Below are positions 54,401-62,385 of a DNA stretch of 64,000 nt, piece after piece. This stretch comes from Qingshengfaniella alkalisoli (GTDB taxonomy: Bacteria; Pseudomonadota; Alphaproteobacteria; Rhodobacterales; Rhodobacteraceae). The position numbers were made by a program, and so were the translations under genes. The number at the start of each line of letters is the position of its first letter. The first letter of the stretch is position 1. The notes beneath the pieces were generated by a model. That model was not told where the DNA came from. It did no database searches and worked only from the letters and a program-made list of their open reading frames with translations. Location: assembly GCF_007855645.1 (NCBI RefSeq), contig NZ_CP042264.1, positions 259,282 through 323,281 of the forward strand. The letters are read 5' to 3'.

Positions 54401-56846
54401 TAACGCAGATGGCTGGATGATCGCTCAGACAGTCACAGCACCAAAACTGAGCTTCGGCAACGACGAGGATTTCGGTCTGCCGCCCCTTGGTTCCAGCGGC
54501 ACGCCAGTCTTGAAGGTCGACAAACTGTCTCCAACAGATGGAATTCACGTCGAAACCGGCCTGGACGGACCGGTTGAGGCATACACGCTGATCTACGATC
54601 TGTATGTTCCCGGCGGACAAGGCACCTGGACGGCATTGTTCCAAACGGACATAACCAACGTCACGGATGGCGAACTTTATATCCGCAACAGCGGTAGCGC
54701 CGGTGGTATCGGGATCAGCGGCCAATATCACGGCGGAATCGACTATGACGCCTGGAATCGGCTGGCGGTGACCATTTCCATCGAGGACGGCCAGCAGTAC
54801 CTGACCAAGTTCGTCAATGGCGTTCAGGTCGGTCGTCAGGTCGTCGACTCGAATCCATCCGACGGATCGCGCTGGACCATCGATGGAGAAAAGGGCTTTC
54901 TCCTGTTCTCGGACGAGAACAACGAGGTCAGCGATGTCTACGTTTCGTCCTTCGCCTTCACGCCGGAGGCGATGAGCGCTGATGAGATCGCCGCGCTTGG
55001 CAGTGCGGATGCCGAGGGACCCCTTTCCGTCGGACAAGTCGACGGGGCATTCCAGCTGAATTTCGACGGTGCGCTCGACGCGGCGGATTTCGGTACGCCC
55101 GAGGTTGCCGAGGTCGATCTGTCGTCGAGTTCCGGTACAGGCTCGTTCTTCGTCAAGGGCAGCGCGACCATCGAAGACAGCACGGTCGAGATGCCCGAGG
55201 GCGCGCTGTTCGACCAGTCCAACGGGTCGAACAAGCTGCTGGTCTGGAGGGGCGGCGATTGGGATGACGTCGTAATGGAAGTCACCATCCGGTCCATGGA
55301 TGACGATACGATCGGCGTCGCCTTCAACCACGGGAAGAACGGCCATTACCTGCTGACCCTCAACAACCAGGAAAACACGAGACAGCTCATCCGCGTCGAT
55401 GCGGACGGATCCACCGTTCTGGCCAGCGAAGCCGGCGGCTACACCTTCAACATCGAGCAGGATCTGATCGTGTCAAAAGTGGGCGGCCGGATCACGGTGA
55501 CGCTGGACGGCGTGCAGTTGTTCGGGGGCGCAGTGTTCGACGCCACACCGCTTAACGGTGGCACCGTCGGACTCTACTCCTCCGGCCAGAAAAGCTCCAT
55601 CTTCGACGATGTCGTGGTGCGTGCGCCCGAACTGACCGCGGAGGCGGGACAGGATCGGTTGATCATTGACTGGGACCGCGACGGGCAGCAAGCGGTGGTG
55701 CTGAACGGCGAGGCCTCGATTCTGCCGGATGGTTCAGCGGATGCTCACTGGACCGGGCGGGGCGTTGATGTCGACGGAATGATCGCTGAGACGGTGCTGG
55801 GCGCAGGACGCAACGACGTGACACTGACACTCGACGGTAGCGCGGCCGACGAAATCACCCTTAACGTCGCCACCGGGGATCGCTTGATCGCCGCCGACCG
55901 CTTCGACGACGGCAACCACGACGGCTGGCGGATCGTTGATAGCACCGAACTGGGCGGCTCGGCCGACTGGCGGGTGATCGACGGCGCGCTGGTCGAAACC
56001 TCGGGCGCTTACAGCCGTGAATTGACTTGGAACGGCGCCAATAACGGCGATGTCTGGGATCGCGGCTGGTCGCCGCTGGGCGATGGGGTGAACGCGCTGA
56101 AAAAGGGCAGCTTCGCGCTGTGGAACGGCGATGCCGACTTGACCGACTACGCCATCCAAACGCTGGTCACGGCACCCGAAGGCGCGGTCGGCATGATGCT
56201 CAACTACGTGGACGAGAACAACTACTACAAGGTCGAACTCGACACGCGACATGGGCTTGCAACGCTGGTCAAGGTGGTGGACAATTATGAAAGCACCATC
56301 GCCCGCTCGGCCACAACCTACACGCCCGGTGAAAGCTTCGTGCTTGAGGCACGAATCGAAGATGGTGTGATCACCGCGACGATGGACGGGATGCAGCTTT
56401 TCTCACTTGCGACCGAAGATCGCGACATCGCGTCCGGGTCGGCGGGTGTCTGGTCCTGGGGCGCGGCCGGAGCCCGCTTTGACGACATCGCCATCGTCGA
56501 CCTGTCCGAGGACTTCGCCTACGAAATCCACGGTACGGACAACAATGACCGATTGACCGGCACCGATGCCGACGAGGTCTTCTATCTTGGCGCGGGCCGG
56601 ATGGACATGGCAACCGGAGGGTTGGGTGCGGACACCTTCGTCTTCGGCCAGGAGACCTCGAACGGGATGCGCGAAACCACCCGGATCGCTGACTTCGACG
56701 CCAGCATAGACAGCCTTGATCTTTGCGGTGCCGAAATCACCCGCGTTCAGGAAACCGGAGCAAGTACAATGCTGTGGATCGGCGAAGACCAGGATCAGTT
56801 GATCCTCGCAGGCGTGACCGATTTTGATGAGCTTGCCTTCATCTGA
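51450..56846 (+). CDS. giant secreted metallophosphoesterase with LamG-like domains and RTX C-terminus
   Basis: 1798 residues from the ATG at 51450; earlier in-frame starts back to 51345 give an unlikely head. There is no signal peptide. In order: LamG-like domains about 28-185 and 257-428, a beta domain about 460-548, a calcineurin-type phosphoesterase about 550-840, a PKD-like domain about 884-970, a third LamG-like domain about 977-1187, two DUF1080/LamG-like domains about 1221-1392 and 1484-1686 separated by another PKD-like unit, and a C-terminal RTX region (about 1691-1798; GTDNNDRLTGTDADEVFYLG, GGLGADTFVFG). Metal motifs: ILPDTQDY (about 555), GD (594-595), GNHD (627-630), TTHS (718-721), GGHIFG (776-781). 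Type I secretion is inferred. Transporter genes are not nearby. The substrate is unknown; carbohydrate binding is suggested by the lectin-like domains. Confidence 0.88.
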   Translation: MTLDLSAHSLGTTGEFGIPGIQGTEIPVLAFEKPTDTQAVTLLPESDVAIDEWVLGLDVYIPEHSGTYTALLQTGDGDADLFLKKSGDNAGIGTMGDYAGKVPFDEWIRVVLSVSVEDSDTVMRKFVNGTLVGTQNLGATDRWAIDPENGLRLFTDNNGETGAGYVSSIFFTSEPPEASELEGLVSTRPVPTTDGFFAQSPAGGSVEINFDDETVNVSYGDAAVILEGSDYRTPVTVGDSKIGYASQFDIAEPGEDIPVLNYAAFESSEGLHVNLPENNGDLTSFTLVWDIMITATNGYQSLLQIDPANTNDGDFFINSNGGIGINSNYTGHVPTGDWARIVLTVEDLGNGSSKLSKYIDGEFVGTQTMPTSRYTLDADKGLLLMADENGEVGSGYLSHFGIAGSALTEAEIVALGTVDGDGPFADADGLGQLGFDGYTPTPEFGLGSAELIEDVPLPPETELAQIKDMLVTPGTDTITYDLEAVFGDGAHSFSVTNTNGDAVSAAIENGMLSLSFDEYGLSDLVVTAIGPNGEELNDNIRIRVAGEGAYTIAILPDTQDYTSNGSIAQSFLDMTGWLADNAANKGIGFVTHVGDITQWATDSQFTFAREAMDVLRDAGIPFSVLPGNHDIGAGGSSNVRDTDNYNEAFSTSYMSEDATYGGVYDQEPDRYDNNYHLWDAPDGTGWIFLNLEFGPRDDVLRWADEILTEFGDRKAMITTHSYNSFAGRHDPLGGPLEAEGAGYNYGLGNDAEGSWDGEEIWRDVIASHPNVVFTAGGHIFGDGAETVVSYNDYGNAVYQFLVNYQNGVANEANQGGGGGNGAIRLVTVDPENDAVYTETYFTDEEDYFEGYRGSEEESRDGLTGDYKGHQEEFENANIGEREALAEADAGHDQLIGAQQGATSATVMLSAYGTTNPKDDIVSWVWTDRDGNVVAQGAETQTELGAGIHDLTLTVTTSEGVISSDDTRVIVKTDAVHLVETFNDGNADGWMIAQTVTAPKLSFGNDEDFGLPPLGSSGTPVLKVDKLSPTDGIHVETGLDGPVEAYTLIYDLYVPGGQGTWTALFQTDITNVTDGELYIRNSGSAGGIGISGQYHGGIDYDAWNRLAVTISIEDGQQYLTKFVNGVQVGRQVVDSNPSDGSRWTIDGEKGFLLFSDENNEVSDVYVSSFAFTPEAMSADEIAALGSADAEGPLSVGQVDGAFQLNFDGALDAADFGTPEVAEVDLSSSSGTGSFFVKGSATIEDSTVEMPEGALFDQSNGSNKLLVWRGGDWDDVVMEVTIRSMDDDTIGVAFNHGKNGHYLLTLNNQENTRQLIRVDADGSTVLASEAGGYTFNIEQDLIVSKVGGRITVTLDGVQLFGGAVFDATPLNGGTVGLYSSGQKSSIFDDVVVRAPELTAEAGQDRLIIDWDRDGQQAVVLNGEASILPDGSADAHWTGRGVDVDGMIAETVLGAGRNDVTLTLDGSAADEITLNVATGDRLIAADRFDDGNHDGWRIVDSTELGGSADWRVIDGALVETSGAYSRELTWNGANNGDVWDRGWSPLGDGVNALKKGSFALWNGDADLTDYAIQTLVTAPEGAVGMMLNYVDENNYYKVELDTRHGLATLVKVVDNYESTIARSATTYTPGESFVLEARIEDGVITATMDGMQLFSLATEDRDIASGSAGVWSWGAAGARFDDIAIVDLSEDFAYEIHGTDNNDRLTGTDADEVFYLGAGRMDMATGGLGADTFVFGQETSNGMRETTRIADFDASIDSLDLCGAEITRVQETGASTMLWIGEDQDQLILAGVTDFDELAFI

Positions 56847-56855
56847 TCACCTTCA

Positions 56856-56874
56856 CCGCCCCTGATCGGGGCGG
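56856..56874 (+). terminator. hairpin after the phosphoesterase gene
   Basis: CCGCCCC, loop TGATC, GGGGCGG, ten bases after the stop, followed by a short pyrimidine stretch. It could separate the large gene from the VPLPA-CTERM gene. Confidence 0.65.
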
Positions 56875-56912
56875 AGTCTTCCAAAGCAATCGAAAAACCA
56901 AAGGCACCTACA

Positions 56913-57443
56913 ATGCGCATCTTGTATTCGCTCGCGGCCGCAACAAGCTTGGCCATATCCACACCCGCACTCGCAGCAACCATCTCGGATGGCACGGCAT
57001 CGGTTTGGCTCTATGGCGGCGACGTTATCGTCGACTCGACCGCTCCCCTGTCCGACACGGATGGTCTGGATCCTGTATTCGTCAGCATGTCCGGCGGCAC
57101 GGGGTTCGACCCCGCCTTCAGCCTTTGGGTCGACGGTCCAACAGACACCATCCTCGAAGGCGACGTCGCCGATTTCAGCTTTGACGGAGGAAACATACTC
57201 AACTTTGTATTCTCGGTGACCGGCTCGGCGTCCGAGTTCCTGGGCAATCTTGTAGAGCTTACTTTGACCTTCGACGTCGCGCTTTACGATCCGTTCGGCG
57301 TCAACGCTGATTTTTCGGGTGTGGCCCAGATGCACCTTGCGAGCGCCGATGAAATGCCCGCCGTGCCTTTACCCGCAACCCTGCCCCTGCTCGCGGCGGC
57401 GTTGGCCGTGCCAGTCGCGTTTCGCCGTCGTAAGTCGGCTTGA
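56913..57443 (+). CDS. VPLPA-CTERM sorting domain protein
   Basis: 176 residues. Signal peptide about 1-22 (ILYSLAAATSLAISTPALAA), a beta-rich body of about 120 residues, and a C-terminal sorting signal: VPLPATLPLLAAALAVPVAF followed by RRRKSA. This tripartite motif, membrane helix and basic tail are recognised by the alphaproteobacterial exosortase system and indicate processing and surface or exopolysaccharide association. No exosortase gene is in the window. It follows the RTX phosphoesterase by 66 bases. Confidence 0.9.
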   Translation: MRILYSLAAATSLAISTPALAATISDGTASVWLYGGDVIVDSTAPLSDTDGLDPVFVSMSGGTGFDPAFSLWVDGPTDTILEGDVADFSFDGGNILNFVFSVTGSASEFLGNLVELTLTFDVALYDPFGVNADFSGVAQMHLASADEMPAVPLPATLPLLAAALAVPVAFRRRKSA

Positions 57444-57489
57444 CGCCGCCTGTCACCACGATCGGCCCGAGACGCCAAGCGAGGCACAT

Positions 57490-57520
57490 GGGCTATCGAC
57501 CCCCACGACGCCGATAGCCC
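57490..57520. terminator. hairpin after the VPLPA-CTERM gene
   Basis: GGGCTATCG, 13-base loop, CGATAGCCC, in the convergent gap before the old yellow enzyme gene. It lacks a long U-tract but the nine-pair stem is perfect. Confidence 0.6.
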
Positions 57521-57591
57521 AACTTTGAAAACAGAAAACCCGGTTGTGATTGCCGAGGCCGCCGATGTTGCGGCTATCTGCTTTCTATGGG

Positions 57592-58680
57592 TCAGGCGCT
57601 TTGCTGCAGTGTCGGATAATCCGTGTAGCCGCGCGCATCGCCACCATAAAGCGTGCCACGGTCCAGCTCAGCCAACGGTGCACCCGATTTCAGCCGTTCC
57701 ACCAGGTCGGGATTCGCGACATAGTCGTGGCCGAAGGAAACCAAATCCGCCGCACCGGTTTCCAACGCTGTTGCAGCCATATCCCGGTCATACCCGTTAT
57801 TGGCCATATAAGTTCCATTGAACAACTTACGAAGCGCCGCATAATCGAAAGCAGCAATATTGCGAGGCCCACCTGTGGCACCTTCGATCACGTGCAAATA
57901 GACCGGCGATAACTTGTCCAACTCCGCCACGATGTAATTGAACAACGCCTGCGGATCGCTATCCGAAATACCGTTTGCAGGTGTAACCGGAGAGATCCTC
58001 ACACCCGTCCGATTGGCCCCAATCTCATTGACCACGGCCTGGGTGACCTCCAGCAGAAGACGCGCACGATTGGGGATCGTTCCGCCATATGTGTCGTCAC
58101 GATGGTTCGCCCCATCCTTGCTGAACTGGTCCAGCAGATACCCGTTCGCACCATGCACTTCCACGCCGTCAAAACCCGCTCGGATTGCATTTGCGGCGGC
58201 GACGCGGAAGCTTTCGATAACACCCGGAATCTCTTCAAGCGTCAACGCGCGAGGCGCGGATACGTCTTGGAAACTTCCGCTAACAAACGTCTTTGCCTGC
58301 GCGGGAACCGCTGAAGGCGCAACGGGCGCCGCCCCACCGGGCTGAACGCTGACATGGGAAATGCGCCCCGTGTGCCACAGTTGGACAAAGATCTTGCCGC
58401 CTTCTGCATGAACAGCGTCCGTTACTTTCCGCCAGCCTGCAACTTGTGCATCCGTGTAGATGCCGGGCGTATCCTGATATCCCTGTGCTTGGGCGGAAAC
58501 CTGGGTCGCCTCTGCGACAATCAGACCGGCTGTCGCGCGTTGCGCGTAGTATTGCGCCGCGTTCGGGCCGGGGACCAACCCATCGACGGCGCGGTTGCGT
58601 GTCAGAGGGGCCATGACGACACGGTTCGCGATTGTATAATCACCGAGTTGATACGGCTCGAACAATAAAGATTGGGTCAT
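57592..58680 (-). CDS. alkene reductase / NADH:flavin oxidoreductase, old yellow enzyme family
   Basis: 362 residues from the ATG at 58680, six bases after AAAGG. FMN-binding TIM barrel with VVMAPLTRNRAVDGLVPGPN, the active-site FDGVEVHGANGYLLDQFSKD, GANHRDDTYGGTIPNRARLL and a late VSFGHDYVANPDLVERL. It resembles NemA/xenobiotic reductases that reduce activated alkenes, nitro compounds or N-ethylmaleimide. No flanking regulator is obvious. Confidence 0.93.
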   Translation of the reverse strand: MTQSLLFEPYQLGDYTIANRVVMAPLTRNRAVDGLVPGPNAAQYYAQRATAGLIVAEATQVSAQAQGYQDTPGIYTDAQVAGWRKVTDAVHAEGGKIFVQLWHTGRISHVSVQPGGAAPVAPSAVPAQAKTFVSGSFQDVSAPRALTLEEIPGVIESFRVAAANAIRAGFDGVEVHGANGYLLDQFSKDGANHRDDTYGGTIPNRARLLLEVTQAVVNEIGANRTGVRISPVTPANGISDSDPQALFNYIVAELDKLSPVYLHVIEGATGGPRNIAAFDYAALRKLFNGTYMANNGYDRDMAATALETGAADLVSFGHDYVANPDLVERLKSGAPLAELDRGTLYGGDARGYTDYPTLQQSA

Positions 58681-58872
58681 TGTGCACCTTTCGCTTGAAC
58701 TATCGATCTGAACCGCGTGGGGATGGTCTTCAAGGTGCCGCATGGCTGGGTTGCGATCGGAGCAAGGCTAGCCCTATGCGCGGAACGATGCACCGCAGCC
58801 GCTATCGGAATACGACCATGTGCTTCGTGGACTGATCTGTCGCAGAGACGGGTGTCGCTCGCATCAACAAGA

Positions 58873-59553
58873 TCAGAAATCGATGTCGGCCCAGACAGGC
58901 AGATGATCGGACGCGACCTTGGCCTGCGGGCCTTGCTCGACACCTGCATCATAGAAATCCAGCGCGCTGCCCAATGCCAGCCTGTCCAACCCTGCAAGCA
59001 GCCGCGCCGCGTGAAACGACTTGCCGGGGCTGACAACCTTGAAGGCGGCCAACGCCTCCAACCCCCTGCTTTCCGACCACTCGTTGAAGTCGCCGACGAT
59101 CATCGCACGTGCAGCGCCTTCATCTCCGAGATAGCTACAGATTGTTTCGAGCTGCTTGCGACGTGATGCGCGCAGCAGCCCCAGATGGGTGCCCACCAGC
59201 TTCACGTGCCGCCCGTTCTTGACCACATCGACAGCAACAGCTCCGCGCGGCTCGAACCCCGGCAGATCGATGTGATCAACACCCCCCAGTTCAATATCCT
59301 TGCGCAAAAGCACCGCATTGCCGTGCCAGCCATGACTCACGTCATTTTGCCCGAGGGGAACAAGCCGGAAATCGCTCTCGCGCTCGATCGCCCTGGGGTT
59401 CAGCACCCCGGGTCGTGGGCCAAGTCGCTTGTCGGCTTCTTGCAGTGCTACGACATCCGCGTCCAGCCCGTTGATGATGTCCAGTACACGCATCGGATCG
59501 CGGCGCATGTCCAGCCCGACTGCCTTGCGGATGTTGTAGCTGGCCGCACGCAG
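58873..59553 (-). CDS. endonuclease/exonuclease/phosphatase family protein, probable CTG start
   Basis: EEP-fold protein with the acidic VVALQEADKRLGPRPG, GTHLGLLRASRRKQLETICS, MIVGDFNEWSESRGLEAL and a final SDHLPVWADIDF. The family's first strand normally reads like RxASYNIRK. Here that strand (LRAASYNIRKAVGLD) lies upstream of the first ATG (59508) and is preceded by no ATG, GTG or TTG in frame. A CTG at 59553-59551 with AGAGG eleven bases upstream restores it, giving 226 residues. It lies 14 bases after the cardiolipin synthase stop, so the two are probably coupled. Confidence 0.82.
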   Translation of the reverse strand: MRAASYNIRKAVGLDMRRDPMRVLDIINGLDADVVALQEADKRLGPRPGVLNPRAIERESDFRLVPLGQNDVSHGWHGNAVLLRKDIELGGVDHIDLPGFEPRGAVAVDVVKNGRHVKLVGTHLGLLRASRRKQLETICSYLGDEGAARAMIVGDFNEWSESRGLEALAAFKVVSPGKSFHAARLLAGLDRLALGSALDFYDAGVEQGPQAKVASDHLPVWADIDF

Positions 59554-59567
59554 CCGCGCCTGATCCT

Positions 59568-60977
59568 CTACAGGAGCGGGCCGAACAGACGCGCCACCCG
59601 CGCCCCGATCTGCCGGCGCAACGGTTGATCCGCAAGTAATGCCGTCATGCGAGTCGATCGCTCGAAATCCTTCTCCAGCATGGCCGCGACCTGTTTGGCC
59701 ATTCGACTATCAAAGATCATGGCCGTCGCCTCGAAGTTCAAGCGGCATGACCGATTGTCCATGTTCAACGTCCCTATAGACGTGATTGTTTCATCCACCA
59801 GCACCACCTTCTGGTGCATGAACCCCGGCTGATAGCGCCAGATTTGCACACCCGCCTGGATCACCTCGTCGAAATAGGCAAACGCCGCCAGCCACACGAT
59901 CCGGTGATCTATGCCTTCCGGCACCAGAATCCGCACATCAGCCCCTCGCATCGCGGCCAACTTCAGCGACGTCAGAATGTCGATCTCCGGCACGAAATAG
60001 GGCGACGCGATCCAGACACGGTCCTTGGCAGCATCAATTGCGGCGCAGAAATACAGGCTTCCACTTTCGATTTCATCGGCTGGCCCCGTCGGGATCACCA
60101 GCCCGTCATAATCGCCCGCATCACGGGGTTCCCAGTTCAATGGCTCGGTCAGGTCTTCATGCGTTGCCCAGTGCCAGTCCTCGGCAAACACAAGCTGAAG
60201 CTGCGTGACCATCGGTCCGCGAAGCTGGACATGCGTATCCCGCCACGGCCCGAACCGCGTATCCCGTCCCATATATTCGTCCCCCACGTTCAGCCCGCCG
60301 ATAAAACCCACCTCGCCATCGACGATCACGATCTTGCGATGGTTGCGGAAATTGAGCTGAAACCGCGAATGCGGCCCGCGGATCGAATGGGCGCTATAAG
60401 CCCGCACACCGGCATCGCGCAACTTGTCGAGATAGGACTTAGGTAACCGCGTCGATCCGATGTCGTCATAGATCAGCCGCACGGGAACACCCTGCCCCGC
60501 CTTGCGGATCAGCAGGTTCTGCATCGCCCGACCAAGTTCATCATCATGGAACATGTAGAACTGCACGAGGATGTAATCCTGCGCTGCCTCGATCGCCGCA
60601 AAGATGGCGCCGAACGTGTCATCCCCGTCGACCAGCAGTTTCGCGTCATTGCCGGACACGACGGGCATCTCGGCCACGCGCTCGAACGGTTTGGTGTTCA
60701 ACCCGTCCGGCAAATGGCGCGCCGCATGGGCTTCGCCAAATTCGACGATCTGCGCGGCGACGGCTTCACTGCTGCGCCTCGCGACGACGTAACCGTTATA
60801 GCGCGACTGCCCGAAAAACAGAAACAGGGGCACCCCGAAATGCGGCGCAACCAGCAAGAACACCACCCACGCCACCGCCCCTTGCGGCGTGCGCGCGCTT
60901 TTGACCGCCGATATCGCGCAGGCGATTGCGGCCATGAATAGGACGGCAAGTATGATGGCTGATATCAGGGCCCACAT
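59568..60977 (-). CDS. cls: cardiolipin synthase / phospholipase D-like protein
   Basis: 469 residues from the ATG at 60977, after AGGAAAG. Two N-terminal membrane helices (about 2-24 and 35-55) precede two phospholipase D domains with HKD motifs NHRKIVIVDGEVGFIGGLNV and FMHQKVVLVDETITSIGTLN. It should join two phosphatidylglycerols to cardiolipin in the inner membrane. The frame is open 93 bases further upstream but that part is not needed. Confidence 0.92.
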   Translation of the reverse strand: MWALISAIILAVLFMAAIACAISAVKSARTPQGAVAWVVFLLVAPHFGVPLFLFFGQSRYNGYVVARRSSEAVAAQIVEFGEAHAARHLPDGLNTKPFERVAEMPVVSGNDAKLLVDGDDTFGAIFAAIEAAQDYILVQFYMFHDDELGRAMQNLLIRKAGQGVPVRLIYDDIGSTRLPKSYLDKLRDAGVRAYSAHSIRGPHSRFQLNFRNHRKIVIVDGEVGFIGGLNVGDEYMGRDTRFGPWRDTHVQLRGPMVTQLQLVFAEDWHWATHEDLTEPLNWEPRDAGDYDGLVIPTGPADEIESGSLYFCAAIDAAKDRVWIASPYFVPEIDILTSLKLAAMRGADVRILVPEGIDHRIVWLAAFAYFDEVIQAGVQIWRYQPGFMHQKVVLVDETITSIGTLNMDNRSCRLNFEATAMIFDSRMAKQVAAMLEKDFERSTRMTALLADQPLRRQIGARVARLFGPLL

Positions 60978-61107
60978 GCGACATCTTTCCTTTGAGCTTC
61001 GCTCGAACAACTTCCGGGCGATCCAGATGCAAGGCGCAAACGGCGAGGCCCAGCCACGGCACGATTTCAAGTCCCGGGCAACTTTTCAACTGCTTCCCGT
61101 CACGGCA

Positions 61108-62060
61108 TCAGAAACTCGCCGCCAATCCGATGGAAAACCCTTCCAGCACCTCGCCACGCGTATAGCGCGCCATCAACCGGGTCGTCGTCACCCACGGCAC
61201 CCAAGTCTCGGAAAGGTCAATTTCGCCGCCAAACCCCACCTGTGCCAACCAGTCCGTATCAAGCACTTCGCCTTGATCACCAGGCGGGTAACTGCCCGTC
61301 GCCTCGTAAACGACACGGATAGGCCGGTCGAACAACTCTGCGCCCGTAGGCACCCGCAACCGTGTCCACAGCGTGGTGGTGATCGCATCGGCATCGCCCA
61401 CCAGTTCCTTGTCGCCGGCGATTGGCTTCAGTCGAATATGGGTATGGCGCAAACTGACATCGGCCTCGTAATCATTATTCCAACGCTGGTTGTAGACCAA
61501 GCTCAGCGACGCCCCATAGCCGCCCGCCGCCACGCCGCCATCTTTCAGAAGCGCCGGATCAAGGCCCAGACGATTTCCCACGACCTGTCCCGCAACAGAT
61601 ATGTCGCTTTGCACCCGTCCCAGTGCAACATGCGCCATCGGTCGCAAAAGCAGGTTCTCTGTCAGGTCGAATTCCCAGCCAACGCCGCCCGTGGCTGAAG
61701 CGCTGGTAAACTTGAACGGCAGACGCGACCGTTCGGCCCTTCGCTGAACAGCAGCACAGGATCGTAGCGGTTATATCCGATATACCCTTCCAGATAGAGC
61801 GGCACATCCTCGCTCCAACGCAACCCACCACCAAGTTGCGCCGAACGGAGATCGTAGCGTTCATCCGATCCGCTACCGGTGTCGAGAAACAGCGCGCTCG
61901 CCGTTTCACTTGGCACGACGGACATCCCCAGCACCGCCAGGGTGCCCTCGACATTGCGTCGAACGAACGCACCCACCAATGAACGGTCCTAGGCGCGTGC
62001 AGGCAGGGCAAGCAACAGCGCGAAACACAGCACAATTACGGATCGAAGCGGTCGAGTCAT
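61108..62060 (-). pseudogene. broken outer-membrane beta-barrel protein gene
   Basis: Starting at the ATG at 62060 the frame reads a good signal peptide (MTRPLRSVIVLCFALLLALP-ARA, 23 residues) and then an amber TAG at 61989-61991. The same frame then continues as a beta-barrel-like protein (VGAFVRRNVEGTLAVLGM, YLEGYIGYNRYDPVLLFSEG) until about 61730, where the coherent reading moves to another frame (RLPFKFTSASATGGVGWEF) that runs to the stop at 61108 (YTRGEVLEGFSIGLAASF, a typical barrel end with terminal Phe). Thus there are two lesions, a nonsense codon right after the signal peptide and a frameshift (one base missing or two extra). The restored protein would be about 316 residues. The family is unnamed. 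Confidence 0.8.
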
Positions 62061-62385
62061 TCCCCGGTATGGCGATCAACGCGCCGAGTACGCAAGGAAA
62101 AACGCGAGAGCAGCACCTTGCCGATCGGCCAGTGTCGGCTCCATGCGCATATCCAGAAAGGTGATCGCGACGCATCCGCAAGACATTACTGCCCCCGAGA
62201 CTCCAACCCTGCGACTGGCAATCCTCTTTGTTAGACCGGCGCTTGACATAACGAAAAAGATAGAATGAACGCTGACCGGATCCTTTCTGTTCCCGATTTT
62301 ATTTCCCTTAGTTTCAGGAACCTCTGCGCCCTGCTTCCGGTTTAATCCTCACAAGGCGACAGCCTCTTGCGAAAGGAGTAGGCAA
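62061..62385. promoter_or_regulatory. intergenic region with a possible ECF-type promoter for the PRC-barrel gene
   Basis: 325 bases between the broken barrel gene and the PRC-barrel gene. GGAAC at 62317-62321 is followed after 16 bases by CGGTTT at 62338, close to the GGAAC-N16/17-CGTT pattern of EcfG-type general-stress sigma factors in alphaproteobacteria. It lies about 45 bases upstream of the start. The -10 match is imperfect. Nothing else is recognised in the region. Confidence 0.4.

Noticed and set aside
61559..62035. 158-codon minus-strand frame across the barrel pseudogene
   Set aside because: It starts in the wrong frame and mixes unrelated composition. The two other frames together give the coherent barrel protein.
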